NCBI RefSeq assembly: GCF_014905175.1
Contig: NC_057788.1
Coordinates: 7,874,001-7,938,000 of the forward strand
Reading direction: 5' to 3'
Source: Aphidius gifuensis
Lineage: Eukaryota; Arthropoda; Insecta; Hymenoptera; Braconidae
Length of the DNA stretch: 64,000 nucleotides
The translations under genes were made by a program, and so were the position numbers. A model generated the notes under the pieces. The model had not been told where the DNA came from, did no database searches, and was given only the letters and a program-made list of their open reading frames with translations. Shown piece after piece: positions 11,413 through 25,601 of the stretch. Each line of letters starts with the position of its first letter. Position 1 is the stretch's first letter.

Positions 11413-14400
11413 GTAAAAATATTACATTGAAAAAAAAAACAACAAAAAAAACAACACAAAAAACAATTATAACAATTTATTTAATATATTTTAAAATAAT
11501 AATAAATACGTAATTAATTGAATAATAATTTGAAAAATAAAAATTTTAATTTTTCAATATAAAATTTAAATAAACAAATGGTTTTTTTTATAAAAACAAA
11601 CAGTGGGGATTTATTATATTTCATTGTTAGATAATTTTTTTTTTTTTATTTAATTTATATCAACTGATTTATTCTTGATTTTTCTATGTTTATTTATCAA
11701 GACTCATCTTCTACTGTTCTTTTACTTTGAGTTTTGTCTCTGACTACCTGAGTTTCTCTCTTGTCTCTTCATCTTGAAAATACCTTTACTCAAATGCTAA
11801 TATAATACCTGTCCTAAAAAATTTATCCAACACAAAATATACATCTATCGCATATATATTCTTCAAAATTCTCTCAGGGTTCTATTCATTTTTATTTTTT
11901 TTTTCTATTCGTTCTTTTATTTTCTATTATTTATATTTATTTATTTATTTTTTTTTTTCGTTTTATTCTCTTTTTGATCTTTTAAAAAAACCTTGAAAAA
12001 CATTTACGACCATTTTACAATTATACCTGAAACATTTTTTTAATAACTTTTAAACCTTTAAAAGCCTCTTTTCTTGTATAAAGAAAAAAAAAAAAAAAGT
12101 TCTTTAGTTACTTTTTCTAATATTGTTTAAATAATATTTAAATAAATAAAAATATTGTTAACTTTATTAATTGTTTATAATGAATTTAATAATTGTAAAT
12201 TATTTTTTTATCAATAATTTTAATGTGAAACTTGGCATTATGAATATCAATGATTTTCACTTGGTTATTCTGAAAATTTGCATGCAATAGAATTTTGCTA
12301 ATCCCTTCATCATGTCTAGTTGTACAAGAGGATGGCTTTGCGGACGCTATGAATAAGCTGAAAATTGAGTTAACAAGTTAACGTTCATGATTATGATGCT
12401 ATCCGACTTGTCTATTATTAAATTATTGATTATAATCATAAACTACTATTTTTACTTTTAACATATCTCTACATCTACATCTATATCAAATTTTTTTTTT
12501 TTATTTTTTAAATCATATTTAATGATTACTTAATAATAATTAAAATTCTTTCGTAACACTTTTTTTTTTTTTTTAATTACTTTATATTAAATTATAAATT
12601 ATATAAACTGTATATTTTTTTTTTTTATATAAATTATAAATAATTACAAAAGATTATTTAATTTTAATTGTTTGTTTTTTTTTTTTAAGTTTTTTTTTTT
12701 TTCTTTTAAAGTACACATTTGTAAAATGAAAATTATGAAAAACAACAATAACAGCCAACAACAATGAATACAATTTTATTATTCATTTATTTATTTTTTT
12801 TTAATAACAAGGTAGTTGGTAATTTATCACGATTGTATGATATCACATTCCATGGCTCGTCATAAAGTTATATACATGCCAAGTCACCCCATAAGTACAC
12901 AGAAGCATGCAATCAAAAAAGAAAGTCACGAACATTAACAATAATAATTACATTTACTATTGTGCATGAAAAAAAAAAAAACGAAAAATTTTCTATCCTT
13001 TTTTTTTTTTTTTTCGCACACCGCATAAATTGTCAAGCACGTTAGTCCAACTTTACCTAAGTTCAAATTTTTTTTTTTTTTTCTTTTCAAATGTATATTT
13101 AAATTTAGTCGCACTTTTTATTATATCCATATATTTTTTTTCTTTGTAATTTTCAATTTGACACTAGGTGTAATTTTTTTAAAACTTTATTATTCATTTT
13201 GTTTTATTTCTGTAATTATATATACAATACGTTTGTGTATATATATTTAAATTTAGTAATAAAATTTACAATTTTATAACATCTGATAAAACAGTAAAAT
13301 TAAAAAGAAAAAAAAAAAACAGTTGATGCTTATATATATCCTATTTTTACTGTGTTTATCTTCATAGTAAAATTTAAATCAAAAACGTGTTGTATCTTTT
13401 GCAATCTTACTTTATATACCAAGCTGTTAAGTGTACATATATATTAAAACCAATAAAGTATCTGTTTTACTTTGTACTAAACACAAATCATCATTGATAA
13501 TCTTTGAAAAAAATTATATTCACACTTGTCAAAAAAATTTTTAAATATATATTTTTTTTTATATTAAAAATTTTATGACAATGTTTATATACAAGTTATT
13601 AAAAAACAATTTTAAATATTACATTTCATTGTAATTTATTAATTTACATATAATTATTTAATTTTATTAAATAATTAATAGTTGATTGACAAATTTAATT
13701 AATTTTTTTTTTTATAATTAAATTGAGTAATTATTTATGAAAAATTTAATTATCGTTTAATTAATTGTTAAATATATATTTGAATTATGAAATTAGGTAT
13801 AATTAGTTTTTCAATATAAAGCTGGATGATAATAATTTAATTATAAAATTCGAAATAATATTTAATAAAAATTTTGTTTATTTTATTTTGCTTTATGTAC
13901 ATTAAAAATTTGCCATATTTAATACGCTGGCTTATAGAGTAATTTTTTTAAATATAAAATATTCATTGTTGATTAATTATTCAATTTATTTTTTGACATA
14001 AAAAAATATTAAAACGAATGTATACCTGCATCCGGTAGAAGATGAATTAATTATTTTAATTTTAATAACCACTGATTAATTATTTGTCATTACATTTATA
14101 TCTGAATTAATTTCTATTACATTATTTAAATTGATATTATTTAATGAATAATAAATATTTTTTTTTTTTTATATACTAGAATGATGACACAACTTTGATA
14201 CAAAAGTTTTCATCTTTTATGATTTTTTTTTTCTTTAGATTTTTCCGATGAAAAAAAAAAAAAGTTTCTTTTACAGTATAGATATATACTTATATATACA
14301 AAAGATTTCCGGATTTTTCTTCATCATTGAAACTTTCGAAGAATTTACGGAAAATTATTTATGAAAAAAAAAAAAATGGCGCTGATTTGCATCAGTAAAC

Positions 14401-17400
14401 AATTTTGTAATTATACCATCTTGGAAAAAAATTGTGCTTACTTAATTAATGACAAGAATATTTTTTTTCTCATTCAACAATTTAAATAATTCATGATTTA
14501 AAAAATGAAAAAATTATAATTAAATACATTGCATCAAATATTTTTTTAGCAAAGTATAAATAAATTAAACATAACAATGTATATGTGAATTTTGTTTCGG
14601 AGTTAAATTCTGTAGCTCGGGTTTTTTTTTATTCGGCATTTGAGTTTACAAATGCATTTATGGTACATATAAATTTACGAATACTCTCTATGGAAGAGTT
14701 CTACTGAGATTAGAGATATATTCGTCGAGTTACTCGGTGTGCATTAATGCATATTTACATGTTTATATATATATTTATATATTATTTATATATAATACAA
14801 TAATATTTATAAAACACTTGTTTTATATTGGTAAAAGAAAAATTCTACGAACTAAAAAATACATAACATCTTTTCTTTGACTTTAAAGATATTTCTCAAG
14901 TAATCTTCTGTTTTTTTTTTTTTTTTTTTTCATTATCATTAACAAAAAAATTCCCTTGTAAATTTATGTATCTATATGAGAAAATTTTTCAGTAAATTTT
15001 CAATCTCAGAGAAAATATTTTTGCAAGACTCAATTACGAAAGAATGCAAAAAAAAAAAAAGAAAAATTCTAGAAATTCAAATATTTTTGTATATATTTTT
15101 ACGTTTGTATACCTATACATTTGTAAATTTATATTTTTATGATTTTTGAAAATTCTGGGATGCTTTAAACACCTTAATAATAAAAAAAAAAATTAACATA
15201 ACAATTAAAGAAAAAAATATGATAACATAAAAGATGAAAACTTGAGCGCTATCATTGTCGTGTATATAAATTTCATAGTTTATATTTTTATCTTCATATA
15301 TATATTTTTACACCCTTAACTTTTTCACCCTTAAATTTTTTATTTTTTACACTGTTTTTTTATAATAGAAATATACATTTCATCTCTGAGTATATACCAA
15401 GCACTATAAAAACAAAATAAACAATAAATTTTTATTTTTTTATTCATAAATATTTTTTGTTTTTTCATACACATATATTGAATTTTATTGATTTTTTTTT
15501 TTCCTCATTTAATAGGTAATTTTATAACTCGCGTGAAAGAATGTCCGATGATTTTTTTTTTTTTTCAAACTTTATATAAAAATCCTCACACTTACTTTTC
15601 CCTAGTGGCTTGTCATGAATACACACCTCTGAAACGTTTTAAACTCTTGGGGTTATTTCGCGGATATTTTCTCTCTTGCACTTTGAATTTTACGGTTTGT
15701 ACCGTGGCTATGAAACACAAATGAGTTTTGTCTGTACATCACAAGGGGCACTAAATATCTAGTAAACTCAGTCAGCATAAAGTATCATTGCATTTTGTTC
15801 GAGAAAATTTTTTACTAGTGATTCACTATTTTTAACTAAATTCATATTGTTTTTTTTTATTTTTGTTTTTGCAAATTACATAAAGGTTTATATTCTATCA
15901 ACTTCAAATGGTTTTAATTAACAGTTTAATAAAATCGTGGTTTTAAATATTTGATAATATACAATACATAACAGTGACTTTATTTCATGCAAATAAATTT
16001 AGTACTTAAACAAATATCACAACTTAAATTTATAATTAAATTTTTTTTTAATTGATTTTCTAAATTGAAAATATTTCAAGATATGTATTTTAAATTTTTT
16101 AAACTTAACAAACATTTATAGAGAATTTAAATATTTTATACACACAAAATATTGACAGTATAAATTTTCAAATTTTTTATATTTTTAATCAATAATTAAA
16201 ATTCATTAAAAATAATAAAAAATGTGTATTTTATTTACAGTAAATTTTGTTTATTTTTTTTTTATAAAAAAAAAATCATGGTTTTATATTTAATAATTTT
16301 TTTATCATTACACTCTTTATGATATTTTTTTTTTCTATATATCTTTCGAGCCCTCTGTAATTTTTTTACCATCTAAAAATTTAAATTTAATTCATAAAAA
16401 ATTTGAGAAGACCAGTTAGTACAGAATACGAGAGAGAAAATTTAGTTCTTGAATAAAAAAAAAAAAAAAAAAAAAAAACAATATAATAAAAAGAAACCAG
16501 TTTTGCTCCTTTTATCCTTCCACCGTTTTTCAGGGTCTCGAATGAGTCGTATCGTTTTTCGTTCCTTCAAAAGATACCTGCTTACTTTAATTTCTAGGTA
16601 TACTGTAGGACCTGCACGAATACACATACCTGTTCGTCTCTTTCAGACATTTTTTTATACTTTTTTTTTTTTTTAACATTTTACCTTTTTAAATATATAT
16701 ATGTCTTACTTATATATCTCATCCTTATACCTGTAAAAATATAGTTCTCGTTTCACCTATATATATAAAGTCTGACCAAGTAAATATTCTAAATGAGTAA
16801 AACGAAAGAAAAAAAAATAAATGACCATAGAAAAAATAATAATAATGATGAAAATAGAACAGAAGAAATAATAAAACAAAAAAAGGATAAAAATTATATT
16901 GATCGTTTTTGAGTATCTGTATATTTTTATATAATTATAACTCGAAAAAAAATTGATGCAGAGTTAAAAAAAAAAAAAAGTGAAATGAAAGTTAGATTTA
17001 TAAATTTAGAAAAATAATATTTTTTATGTATTTTATCCATTTGACTGACTATAAAATCCTTTTAACATGGGCGCAGCTTGTCTTTGGTATACCGTTAATC
17101 CAATATACACAATGCTGCAGATAGTTTTAAAGTCAGTGAGATGAAAATAAATGCTACAACATTTTGTGCTCATATTGATGATGAAATATTGTATCTACTA
17201 TAATATGTATATATTTTTTTTTTTATTTATTTATGCCTATAGGCGACAACAACAATAGACACGTGACAATAAAAAAAAAAAAAAGTTTTAATAAATTATC
17301 TTATTGAATTTTTTTTCTTTTATTAAATTTTATATTTGATTCGATTTTTTTATTTTTATTATAGAGTTTTTGATAATTTAATGGTTTTTTTTTATAAATT

Positions 17401-20400
17401 CATATTTTATTTGAAAATGTTACTTGTCATATTAACACCTAATCTCTTGTCAAGAATGTCATCAGACAATTTATCATTTTTGGTTATAATAGTAATTCAA
17501 CTCAACACTATTGTCTATTTTATTATTTTTATTCGTTTATCATGAAAAGACAGTTTATTTTTTTTTTTATATTAATATATTATTTAATTCAATATATTAA
17601 AAGTTTATCTGTTTTTTTTTTTTTCACGAGTAACAGGTGAATTTATTCAATTTATTTTAAGAATATAAAATTTTTAAAATTTGAAATAGAGCAATGTTTA
17701 ATAATTTTTATTTTATGTAATTTTATTATTAATTAAAGTATGAAAAATTAATTAATAATCATTTAAAATTATTGATTTCATGCACAATATAATGCAACAA
17801 TTTTTAATTTGATGATGTGAATTTTTAGTTGATAAATAAAATCAATAAATATAATTTTTTACTTTAAATATTGAATGCGTTATTTAAAAATATAAATTAA
17901 AAAGTTCTAACATATGAAATGATATATAGCAATTTTCATTTAAAAAATAAAGCCAATAATTTATTTTTTACGAAAAAAAAAAAAAAAAGGTATTAATAAA
18001 AGGATTATATTTTAATTTCAATTAAAAAATAATTTTTCGAGAGATGAAGTCTTACAAGCAATTTCTAGCATATATAGAGATTATAAATTCATTATGTAAA
18101 AAAAAAAAAAAAATATATAAAAATAAAATTTATCTCATCGTAATGAACCCTTTGAAAATAATATAAATGTATTGTATTATTTAAATGTAAAACTGTACTT
18201 AATTTATATTGATATTAATTGTCTATAATTAATTAATATTTTCAGATGCATCATCGTCAAATGAAGCTGTACATCTTCAGCAATGTTTACGAAGTCTCAG
18301 TACAGAATTATCAACCCTTCGTAATCGTTACGCAATTGTACACGTAAATCAGCCAGATGATTCTGGAACGGGTAGTCCCAATGATGGCAGCGGTGGCAGT
18401 AATGGTTGTGGTGGTGGTGTTGATATTGGTTGTAGTGCAAGCACTGCTGGTGTGCCTAGTGCCTTTATACAAAATACCGAGAAGACAGAAGCTACACTTG
18501 CACCCGCTGTACCACCACGTACAACATTACCTCATGGAATTGGACAACACACATCCGGTCACAATATCACAGCTTCCGCAATCATACATCCATATGCCAA
18601 TCACCCTACTACTACTACTACTACTACTGCTACCAACAATAACAACAACACCAACACCAATGATCTTACCCACAATTCTGCCACAAACAATTTAATATCT
18701 GGTTAGTATATATTTTGGTCTTTATATTCATTAGTATATACTTCGTGTGGCCACATAACAAAACACACAACACTTGGACATTAATTTTCAAATTAACAAA
18801 ATACAACACTTGGTTATTTCATTTTTTTTTTTTTTTATAGTTTTATTTAAGTATTTTAAAATGCAATTTATTTTCAATCAAATCTATTGTTGAAGTGAAT
18901 CTTGACTTTGTAGGGTTTTTTATTTTTTCTTTTGCAATATGATATTTCAATTTATCTTGAAATAAATTAGTTGAAGTGTGTTTGGAAAAAATTGCTGATC
19001 GATACTCATCAATCATACCAAAATTCAATTATCTATACAAGAAAGTTTTACTTGATAGGTATATCTTTAGTACAATGCTATGTAAAATTTTCTTATATAA
19101 TTTGAAAAGTATATTAATTATGTGCATATATAAATTAATAAAACACAAATTTTATTAATTATTAAAAATAATATAAAGTTATTAATTAATTAATTGAAAA
19201 AATATTTATAATGATTTTTTTTTTTTTATTTTACTTTGTTTTATTAAATAGGTAAACGTCAAAATGATGGAATGGTATCATGTGTAACAGCACTTGGTTC
19301 ATTAAGATCACCACCAGTATCTCGAATGATTGCTGATGTTAAAAGTAGAAAAACATCACAAATACAACAACGATGTATGACTAAATCAAATCAAGTTATT
19401 AATACCATAACATCAACATTACTTGATGATCTTATTCATTTATCTGGACCATTAACTGAACATGCAGTATTAAAATGTCTTCAAGCACGTTTTTTTGCAA
19501 AGCAATATCATGTAAGTAAATTTTTTTTTTTTTATATATTACTAGTAGCTGATATTATGAAATTTTTTAAGAAATCATTTTTTTTTTTCCCATTATCTTT
19601 TTAAGTAATTATTTTTATAAAATCGGCTCTTTATATAATTTTAAAAAATTAATTCTCAAAACATTTCCGGTAAAAACGAGTTTATGTTTAAACCTACCCC
19701 AATCTACCCCTTACCAATCGCCTAGAAAATTATTTAAAAAATTCAACATTATCTTTATTCATCCCTTAACCACCTCCCATAATTATTTTTGAATAATCGG
19801 CCTTTTATAATTTGTTTTGAGCCCGAGACCCCTATATTCGTTCCTGGTCTCTCTGGCACTTTTGCTTCTAACTTTGCCGCTAATTTTTTGATATTTAAAT
19901 TAATTATTTTATAAATTTTTCATAATTATGAAATACAAATTTTATTGATTATTAATTTATAAATTTTAATGAATTTAATTTACTTTTATAAATATTATGA
20001 AATAATTAATTTTTTTTAAATATCTGATATTAAATTTCGTTCATTAAATTTTCATAACAAAATATGCTATTTTTGTTTTTTAATAAAAAAATTTCAACTT
20101 TATGTAATATTAATTTATAAATATGAATATTTAATTGTTGAAAATTTTTTTATTAAAAATGTATGGACAATTTTTTTTATTCTAATTAAATATTGATTAT
20201 ATTAAAAAATAAAAATTTCAATTTCGTAAATTAATTTTGCTTTAAAATGAATTATTAATTGGGTAAAGTAAATATTTAAAAAAATAATTGTTTGAATTTT
20301 TATTAACATATGATAATAAATGATACATAAAAATTTATAATTAAACATTTTTTTTTTTTTTGTAATTTAAATGAAAATTAATTTAATTGATATTATTGAT

Positions 20401-23400
20401 GTTTGAGAAATCAGTTTTTTTTTTTTTTATGTATATACGTTATTTTATTTTGATTTGGGTGATAAAATTATTTGCTTCTACAGTGGTCGTTTTGGTTATA
20501 TATGTATTTCGATGTGGTTGTTAAAATGCGGCGCTTGCAAAGTTTGTGTGTTGCACTCTTGGGACACTGAAGAATGCAAACTGAGCAATACAAAAATATA
20601 TATCCCAAGATGGGTTACCGCCTTTTCGTTTAATTTTTTATTTTTATTTTATTTTTTTTACATACAAACATACTTTTTTTAAATCACAAATACATAAAAA
20701 TAAATTCATCCAATGGCTTCAATACTATCAAATTTTTTATTATAAATAAAAAAACAAAAAAAACAAATGCATTTGTAAATATTTTTATAAAACCAGGTGG
20801 TATATATTTTTGAATATATTTTTTTTTTATCATTTTTCAATTTAACAAACAAAAAAAATAATAAAAACTTTTTGAATTTTAATAATTTTTATATTTTCCA
20901 ATAATTCAAAGTTTTGAAAAAATAAAAACAAAAATAAACCAACAAACAAACAAACAAAGTATAAAATAAAAATATTTAAAAAAATGATTTTTCCTTTTTC
21001 TTTTAATTTATTTTACAAATAATTTAATTAATTTAATTAAAATTTTTTACAAGACTAATTATCATTATTATATTAACAATGAATAAGCTTGAAAAAAAAA
21101 AAATGTACATATTTAATAATGATAAAAATTTAGAGAGATAATGACCAATGATTTCTTATGTATGAAAAAAAAAAAAAAAAAAAAACAGTTAAAGCCCTCT
21201 TTTCCCTAAAGGTGAACATTTACGTGTCTGGAATATAAAAATTTCCTATCATGTACCATCGGTTTGTAAAGTTTGCATAACGTCTGGATTTTCCCGATCA
21301 TGAGAAGAAGAAATCACCAGAGCACACAAAGATATTGAGCCTCTTTTACTTTACCCTCTTTCCAAACTCGTTGTCGTTTCGTTGTCGTCTTCAATACCAT
21401 CTTGTACGTGCCCGCAGGTGCGTAATCGCTTTACGAGGCAAAACTGCTCTTTTCTATACGGGTGTATTTCTTCCAAGTTTTAACTTGTGTATATATAAGT
21501 ATGTGAATATATATATATAAAAACGACCGGTTTTCATTTTAGCCGCCTTTTTTTTTTTTAAACGCCCCTTTTTTTTATTGACGTTGCATTTTCTAAGGTC
21601 GGCAAAACTCTTGCATCAATTTGCATTACCTATAATCAAATCGAAATTTTTTTTTTTTTTAACTTATGTTTTTATTTTATTTTTTTTGAATGTTTAATTT
21701 AAAAATTTATTTGAATGTTTTTTTTTTTTTTTACAGACAAATGTTGGTCCAATTTTAGTCAGTATAAATCCTTATACTGATGTTGGAAATCCATTGACAT
21801 TGACAAGTACACGTGCTGTACCATTGGCACCACAATTGAACAAAGTTGTACAGGAAGCTGTAAGACAACAATCAGAAACTGGTTATCCACAAGCAATTAT
21901 TTTATCTGGTAAAAAATCACACATAATCTTTATTATCTGAAAAATGATTTTTCTATTTTTTTTTTCTTTGAGTTTGAATATAATACTTTATTTTTATAAC
22001 TGTAAAATTTTTTTTTATAATAGATAGATAATTAGAAAAAATTTATTGAATATTTTTTTTAAGGTACTAGTGGCTCAGGTAAAACTTATGCATCAATGTT
22101 ATTATTAAGACAACTTTTTGATGTTGCTGGTGGTGGACCAGAGACTGATGCATTTAAACATCTTGCTGCTGCTTTTACTGTACTTAGATCTTTAGGTTCT
22201 GCAAAAACAGCAACAAATTCTGAAAGTTCAAGAATTGTAAGTTTAATATTTTATTTAATCATTTTATATATTGTTTTTTTTTAATTTAATATAATTTTTT
22301 TTTAAGGGACATTTTATTGAAGTACAAGTAACAAATGGTGCATTATATAGAACAAAAATTCATTGTTATTTTCTTGATCAAACACGTGTTATTAAACCAT
22401 TAACAAATGAAAAAAATTATCATATTTTTTATCAAATGCTTGCTGGGCTATCTAATGATGAACGAGGTAAAAAATAAAATAATAAATAATTATTTTTTAA
22501 ATTTATATATTATTAAAAAAAAAATAAAAATATTATTACAGTAAAACTAAATCTTGAAGGATACAATTTAAAAAATCTAAGATATCTTAAACAAGGTGAT
22601 ACACGTCAAAATGAATCTGAAGATGCCGTTAGATTTCAAGCATGGAAAGCATGTCTTGGTGTTCTTGGTATTCCATTTTTAGATGTTGTACGTGTACTTG
22701 CTGCTGTATTAATACTTGGTAATGTTGAATTTACTGATGGCCCAGGGCTTGAGGTCAGTGTTATTGGTCAAAATGAACTTGTATCAGTTGCTGCACTATT
22801 AGGAGTAACACAAGTTGCATTATTAAAAGGTCTTACATCAAGAACACATAATGCAAGAGGACAATTAGTTAAATCTGTATGCGATGCTAATATGGTAAAT
22901 TAAATTAATAAATTATTAATTAAAATTTAATTTTATTGTATAAATATATACTGTTATCTAATTTATAATTGATTTTCAATTATTTATTTAGTCAAATATG
23001 ACAAGAGATTCACTTGCAAAAGCACTATATTGTCGAACAGTTGCAACAATTGTACGTCGTGCTAACAGTCTCAAGAGACTTGGATCAACACTTGGTACAA
23101 TGTCATCAAACTCAAATGAATCAGTTCACAATCAAGTCGAGGTGTTGAGTCAACATGCTTCAACAATTGGTAGTTCAGCTGGTAAATTTTTTATTTTGTT
23201 AAATTTAAAAAAAATAAAAGAAAAGAGAAAATTAATTGAAAATTAGGTTTTATTTTTTTCTTTTGTTTTCATATATTTATTTAAATTTAAAATTGATTTT
23301 GGTTTTTTTTTTTTTTAATTAAATAACAGGAGGTACAGGATCAAGAAGTATGGCTGTATTGAATAATGCAGTACGTCATGCAACAGATGGTTTTATTGGT

Positions 23401-25601
23401 ATTTTAGATATGTTTGGTTTTGAAGATCCAAAACCAAGTCAACTTGAACATCTTTGTATTAATCTTTGTGCTGAAACAATGCAACATTTTTATAATACTC
23501 ATATATTTAAAAGTTCAATTGAAAGTTGTCGTGATGAGGGTATACGTTGTGATGTTGAAGTTGATTATGTTGATAATGTTCCTTGTATTGATCTTATTTC
23601 ATCATTGGTAAGTTTAATATTTAAATATATTTTTTATATATATTCTTTGAAAAATTATTATTTTTTTTATTTTTTATTTATAATATTATTAGCGTACTGG
23701 TTTGTTGAGTATGCTTGATGTTGAATCATCAATGCGTGGTACTGCTGAGAGTTATGTTGCTAAAGTTAAAGTGCAACATAAGCAAAATCCAAGATTATCT
23801 GATCCACGTTGTTTTGACAGTAGATCTTTTGGTATTCAACACTTTGCTGGTAGAGTCACGTATGATACTTCTGATTTCCTAGGTGAGTACTTAAAATTTT
23901 TTATTCAAATAACTCTAGTAAACATTTATGTGTATATATTTTTTTAAAAAATATATGTAATATGACAGATACAAATAAAGATGTAGTACCAGATGATCTT
24001 GTTGCTGTATTTTATAAACATACATGTAATTTTGGATTTGCAACACATTTGTTTGGTAGTGAGTTAAAAGCACTTTATGCAAATGACACAGTACCAAGAG
24101 GTGTTAGTTTTCGTATATCACCAACTTCTCATACAGATTTGTAAGTTTATATAATAAATTAAATATTATAATTTTTATTTATTTTTATTTTTTGATATAT
24201 TAATAATTAATAAATTATGTATATTAATTTAGATTAAATGGTGATGAACCAATATCAACACTTACACAAGATTTTCATACACGTTTAGACAATTTATTAA
24301 GAACTCTTGTACATGCAAGACCTCATTTTGTACGTTGTATTAAAAGTAATACAATTGAAAGATCTTTACATCTTGACAGAGATGTTGCAATGCGACAAAT
24401 AAGATCTCTTCAAGTACTTGAGACAGTTAATCTTATGGCAGGAGGTATGAATTAGTTTTTAATTAAAAAAAATATTATTAATACATATATAAAATTTAAT
24501 TATCAAAATGACATGAAATATATTTTGTTTTTTCTCACAGGTTATCCACACCGAATGCGTTTTAAAGCATTTAATGCAAGATATCGATTAATTGCTCCAT
24601 TTAAACAATTACGACGTGCTGAAGAACAAGCCGTTGAAGATACAAAACTTATATTACAAAATGCACAACAAATTAAAAGTAAATTTGGTGCAAGTACTAG
24701 TTGGGCACTTGGTAAACGTCATATATTTCTTAGTGAAGGAATACGACAACAATTAGAAAATTTAAGATCAGAAACACGTAGAAAAGCAGCAACATCAATA
24801 CAAGTATTTATTTTTTTATATAAAATATATATATTTTTTACATTATTAAATTATTAAAATAGCTATTTTAATATGAAATATTTATATAATTAATTTTAGA
24901 CAACATGGCGAGGTTGGCATGCTAGAAAAAAATTTCCAATAATACGTTCTCAATTACCATTAAATTCTTTACATGGTTCAAAACAATCACAACAATCATC
25001 TCATAATGGTACAAATTCAAGAAGTATTAATAGTAGTAGTGGTACTGGTACAAGACCAAGACCACAACCAATTGCTGGTACACCACCACCAGAACCATCT
25101 GAAAAATGTGCTGAAAAGTGTGCTGATTTAAAAATGATACAACAAACATGTACACTTTTTGGACTTGATATGGTAAATATTATTTTAATTATATTTAAAT
25201 ATATTATAGTTTAATAATTAAATGATATAAAAATTAATTTTTTAAATAGGAAAGACCACCTCCACTTCCTCCAAGTAGATCTTATACAGTTGCTGGAAAT
25301 ACAAAATTAGGATATCCTCAAACTCGTATTATGAAAACACCATTTCCAGGTTAATTTATTTTATTTTTTTTAAATTAAATTTATTACTAATTTATTAGAA
25401 TAATCAATAATAAAAGAAAAAAAAATTTTTATTTATTTTACAGAAGAAGGTGAGGGTGAAGTGGTATTGCTTAAAGGTGAAACTGTTTTAGTCTTAGGTG
25501 CTTCACCAAAACGTGGACATTTACTGGTTGAACACAACAATTCATTACATCATGTACCCTATCAATTTATGGAACTAAAATCTTGTAACATTAATATTTA
25601 A
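11328..25601 (+). CDS. Unconventional myosin, class XX (Dachs-like), 16 exons
   Basis: Predicted exons: 11328-11412, 18246-18701, 19252-19511, 21737-21908, 22064-22236, 22307-22466, 22542-22894, 22992-23181, 23330-23607, 23693-23882, 23969-24140, 24233-24444, 24541-24803, 24900-25172, 25250-25349, 25444-25601. All introns are GT-AG and all phases agree, giving 1164 codons plus TAA. The order is an N-terminal extension (1 to about 200), a myosin motor (about 205-985), one IQ motif (987-997), a Ser/Pro-rich tail and a C-terminal SH3-like segment (about 1113-1160). Motor landmarks: P-loop GTSGSGKT (325-332), switch I NSESSR (376-381), switch II DMFGFE (643-648) and HFVRCIKSN (861-869). Length and architecture fit insect Dachs, which acts at the cell cortex downstream of Fat to promote growth by antagonising Warts. 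Myosin identity is certain. The class XX assignment rests on architecture and overall likeness, without a database search. Confidence 0.85.
18246..18701 (+). CDS. dachs exon 2, N-terminal extension with coiled coil and low-complexity tract
   Basis: The exon is flanked by TTTTCAG and GGTTAGT and joins exon 1 in phase. It begins with a heptad-like helix (LQQCLRSLSTELSTLRNRY). A Gly/Ser/Asn-rich stretch follows, then a Thr run from ACT repeats near 18,605-18,628 and an Asn/Thr tract. This is the long disordered N-terminal extension expected before the motor of a class XX myosin. The frame was chosen because it is the only one that joins both neighbours and stays open. An alternative Val/Leu/Pro-rich frame is a shadow. 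Confidence 0.75.
19252..24803 (+). CDS. dachs exons 3-13, motor domain
   Basis: These eleven exons encode the whole myosin head. Exon 3 leads in with the segment DDLIHLSGPLTEHAVLKCL, followed in exon 4 by the conserved ILVSINPYTDVG strand. Exon 5 carries the P-loop and switch I, exon 9 carries switch II and the relay region, exon 12 the strut and the start of the SH1 helix (LQVLETVNLM), and exon 13 the converter. Compared with typical myosins, the P-loop has T and S where E and A are usual. Switch I reads N-S-E-S-S-R-I-G-H where N-x-N-S-S-R-F-G-K is usual. Insect Dachs has been reported to bind actin without normal ATPase cycling, and these changes are consistent with that. Exons here have very A/T-rich third codon positions. 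Confidence 0.85.
19512..21736 (+). other. dachs intron 3 with two complex patches
   Basis: This 2.2-kb intron interrupts the motor exons, whose other introns are mostly 70-160 bases. It is mostly A/T-rich. Two patches, 20,455-20,640 and 21,190-21,480, are clearly more complex and less AT-rich, and 21,300-21,480 includes several C/G-containing words. No coding frame with splice sites was found, so these may be intronic regulatory elements. Confidence 0.4.
24900..25601 (+). CDS. dachs exons 14-16, IQ motif, tail and SH3-like C terminus
   Basis: The exon 13/14 junction falls inside a single IQ motif (IQTTWRGWHAR), a likely light-chain or calmodulin site. A Ser/Asn/Gln-rich and Pro-rich tail follows (PPPLPPSRS in exon 15). 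The last exon encodes about 52 residues with an SH3-like order of strands: EVVLLKGETVLVLG, then HLLVEH, then VPYQFMEL. The usual SH3 ALYDY and tryptophan signatures are not obvious, so this is a fold-level suggestion. The protein ends at TAA, 25,599-25,601. Confidence 0.75.

Noticed and set aside
18357..18695. 112-codon plus frame rich in Val, Leu and Pro over dachs exon 2
   Set aside because: Out of frame with the exon that joins both neighbouring dachs exons. The repeats make several frames open.
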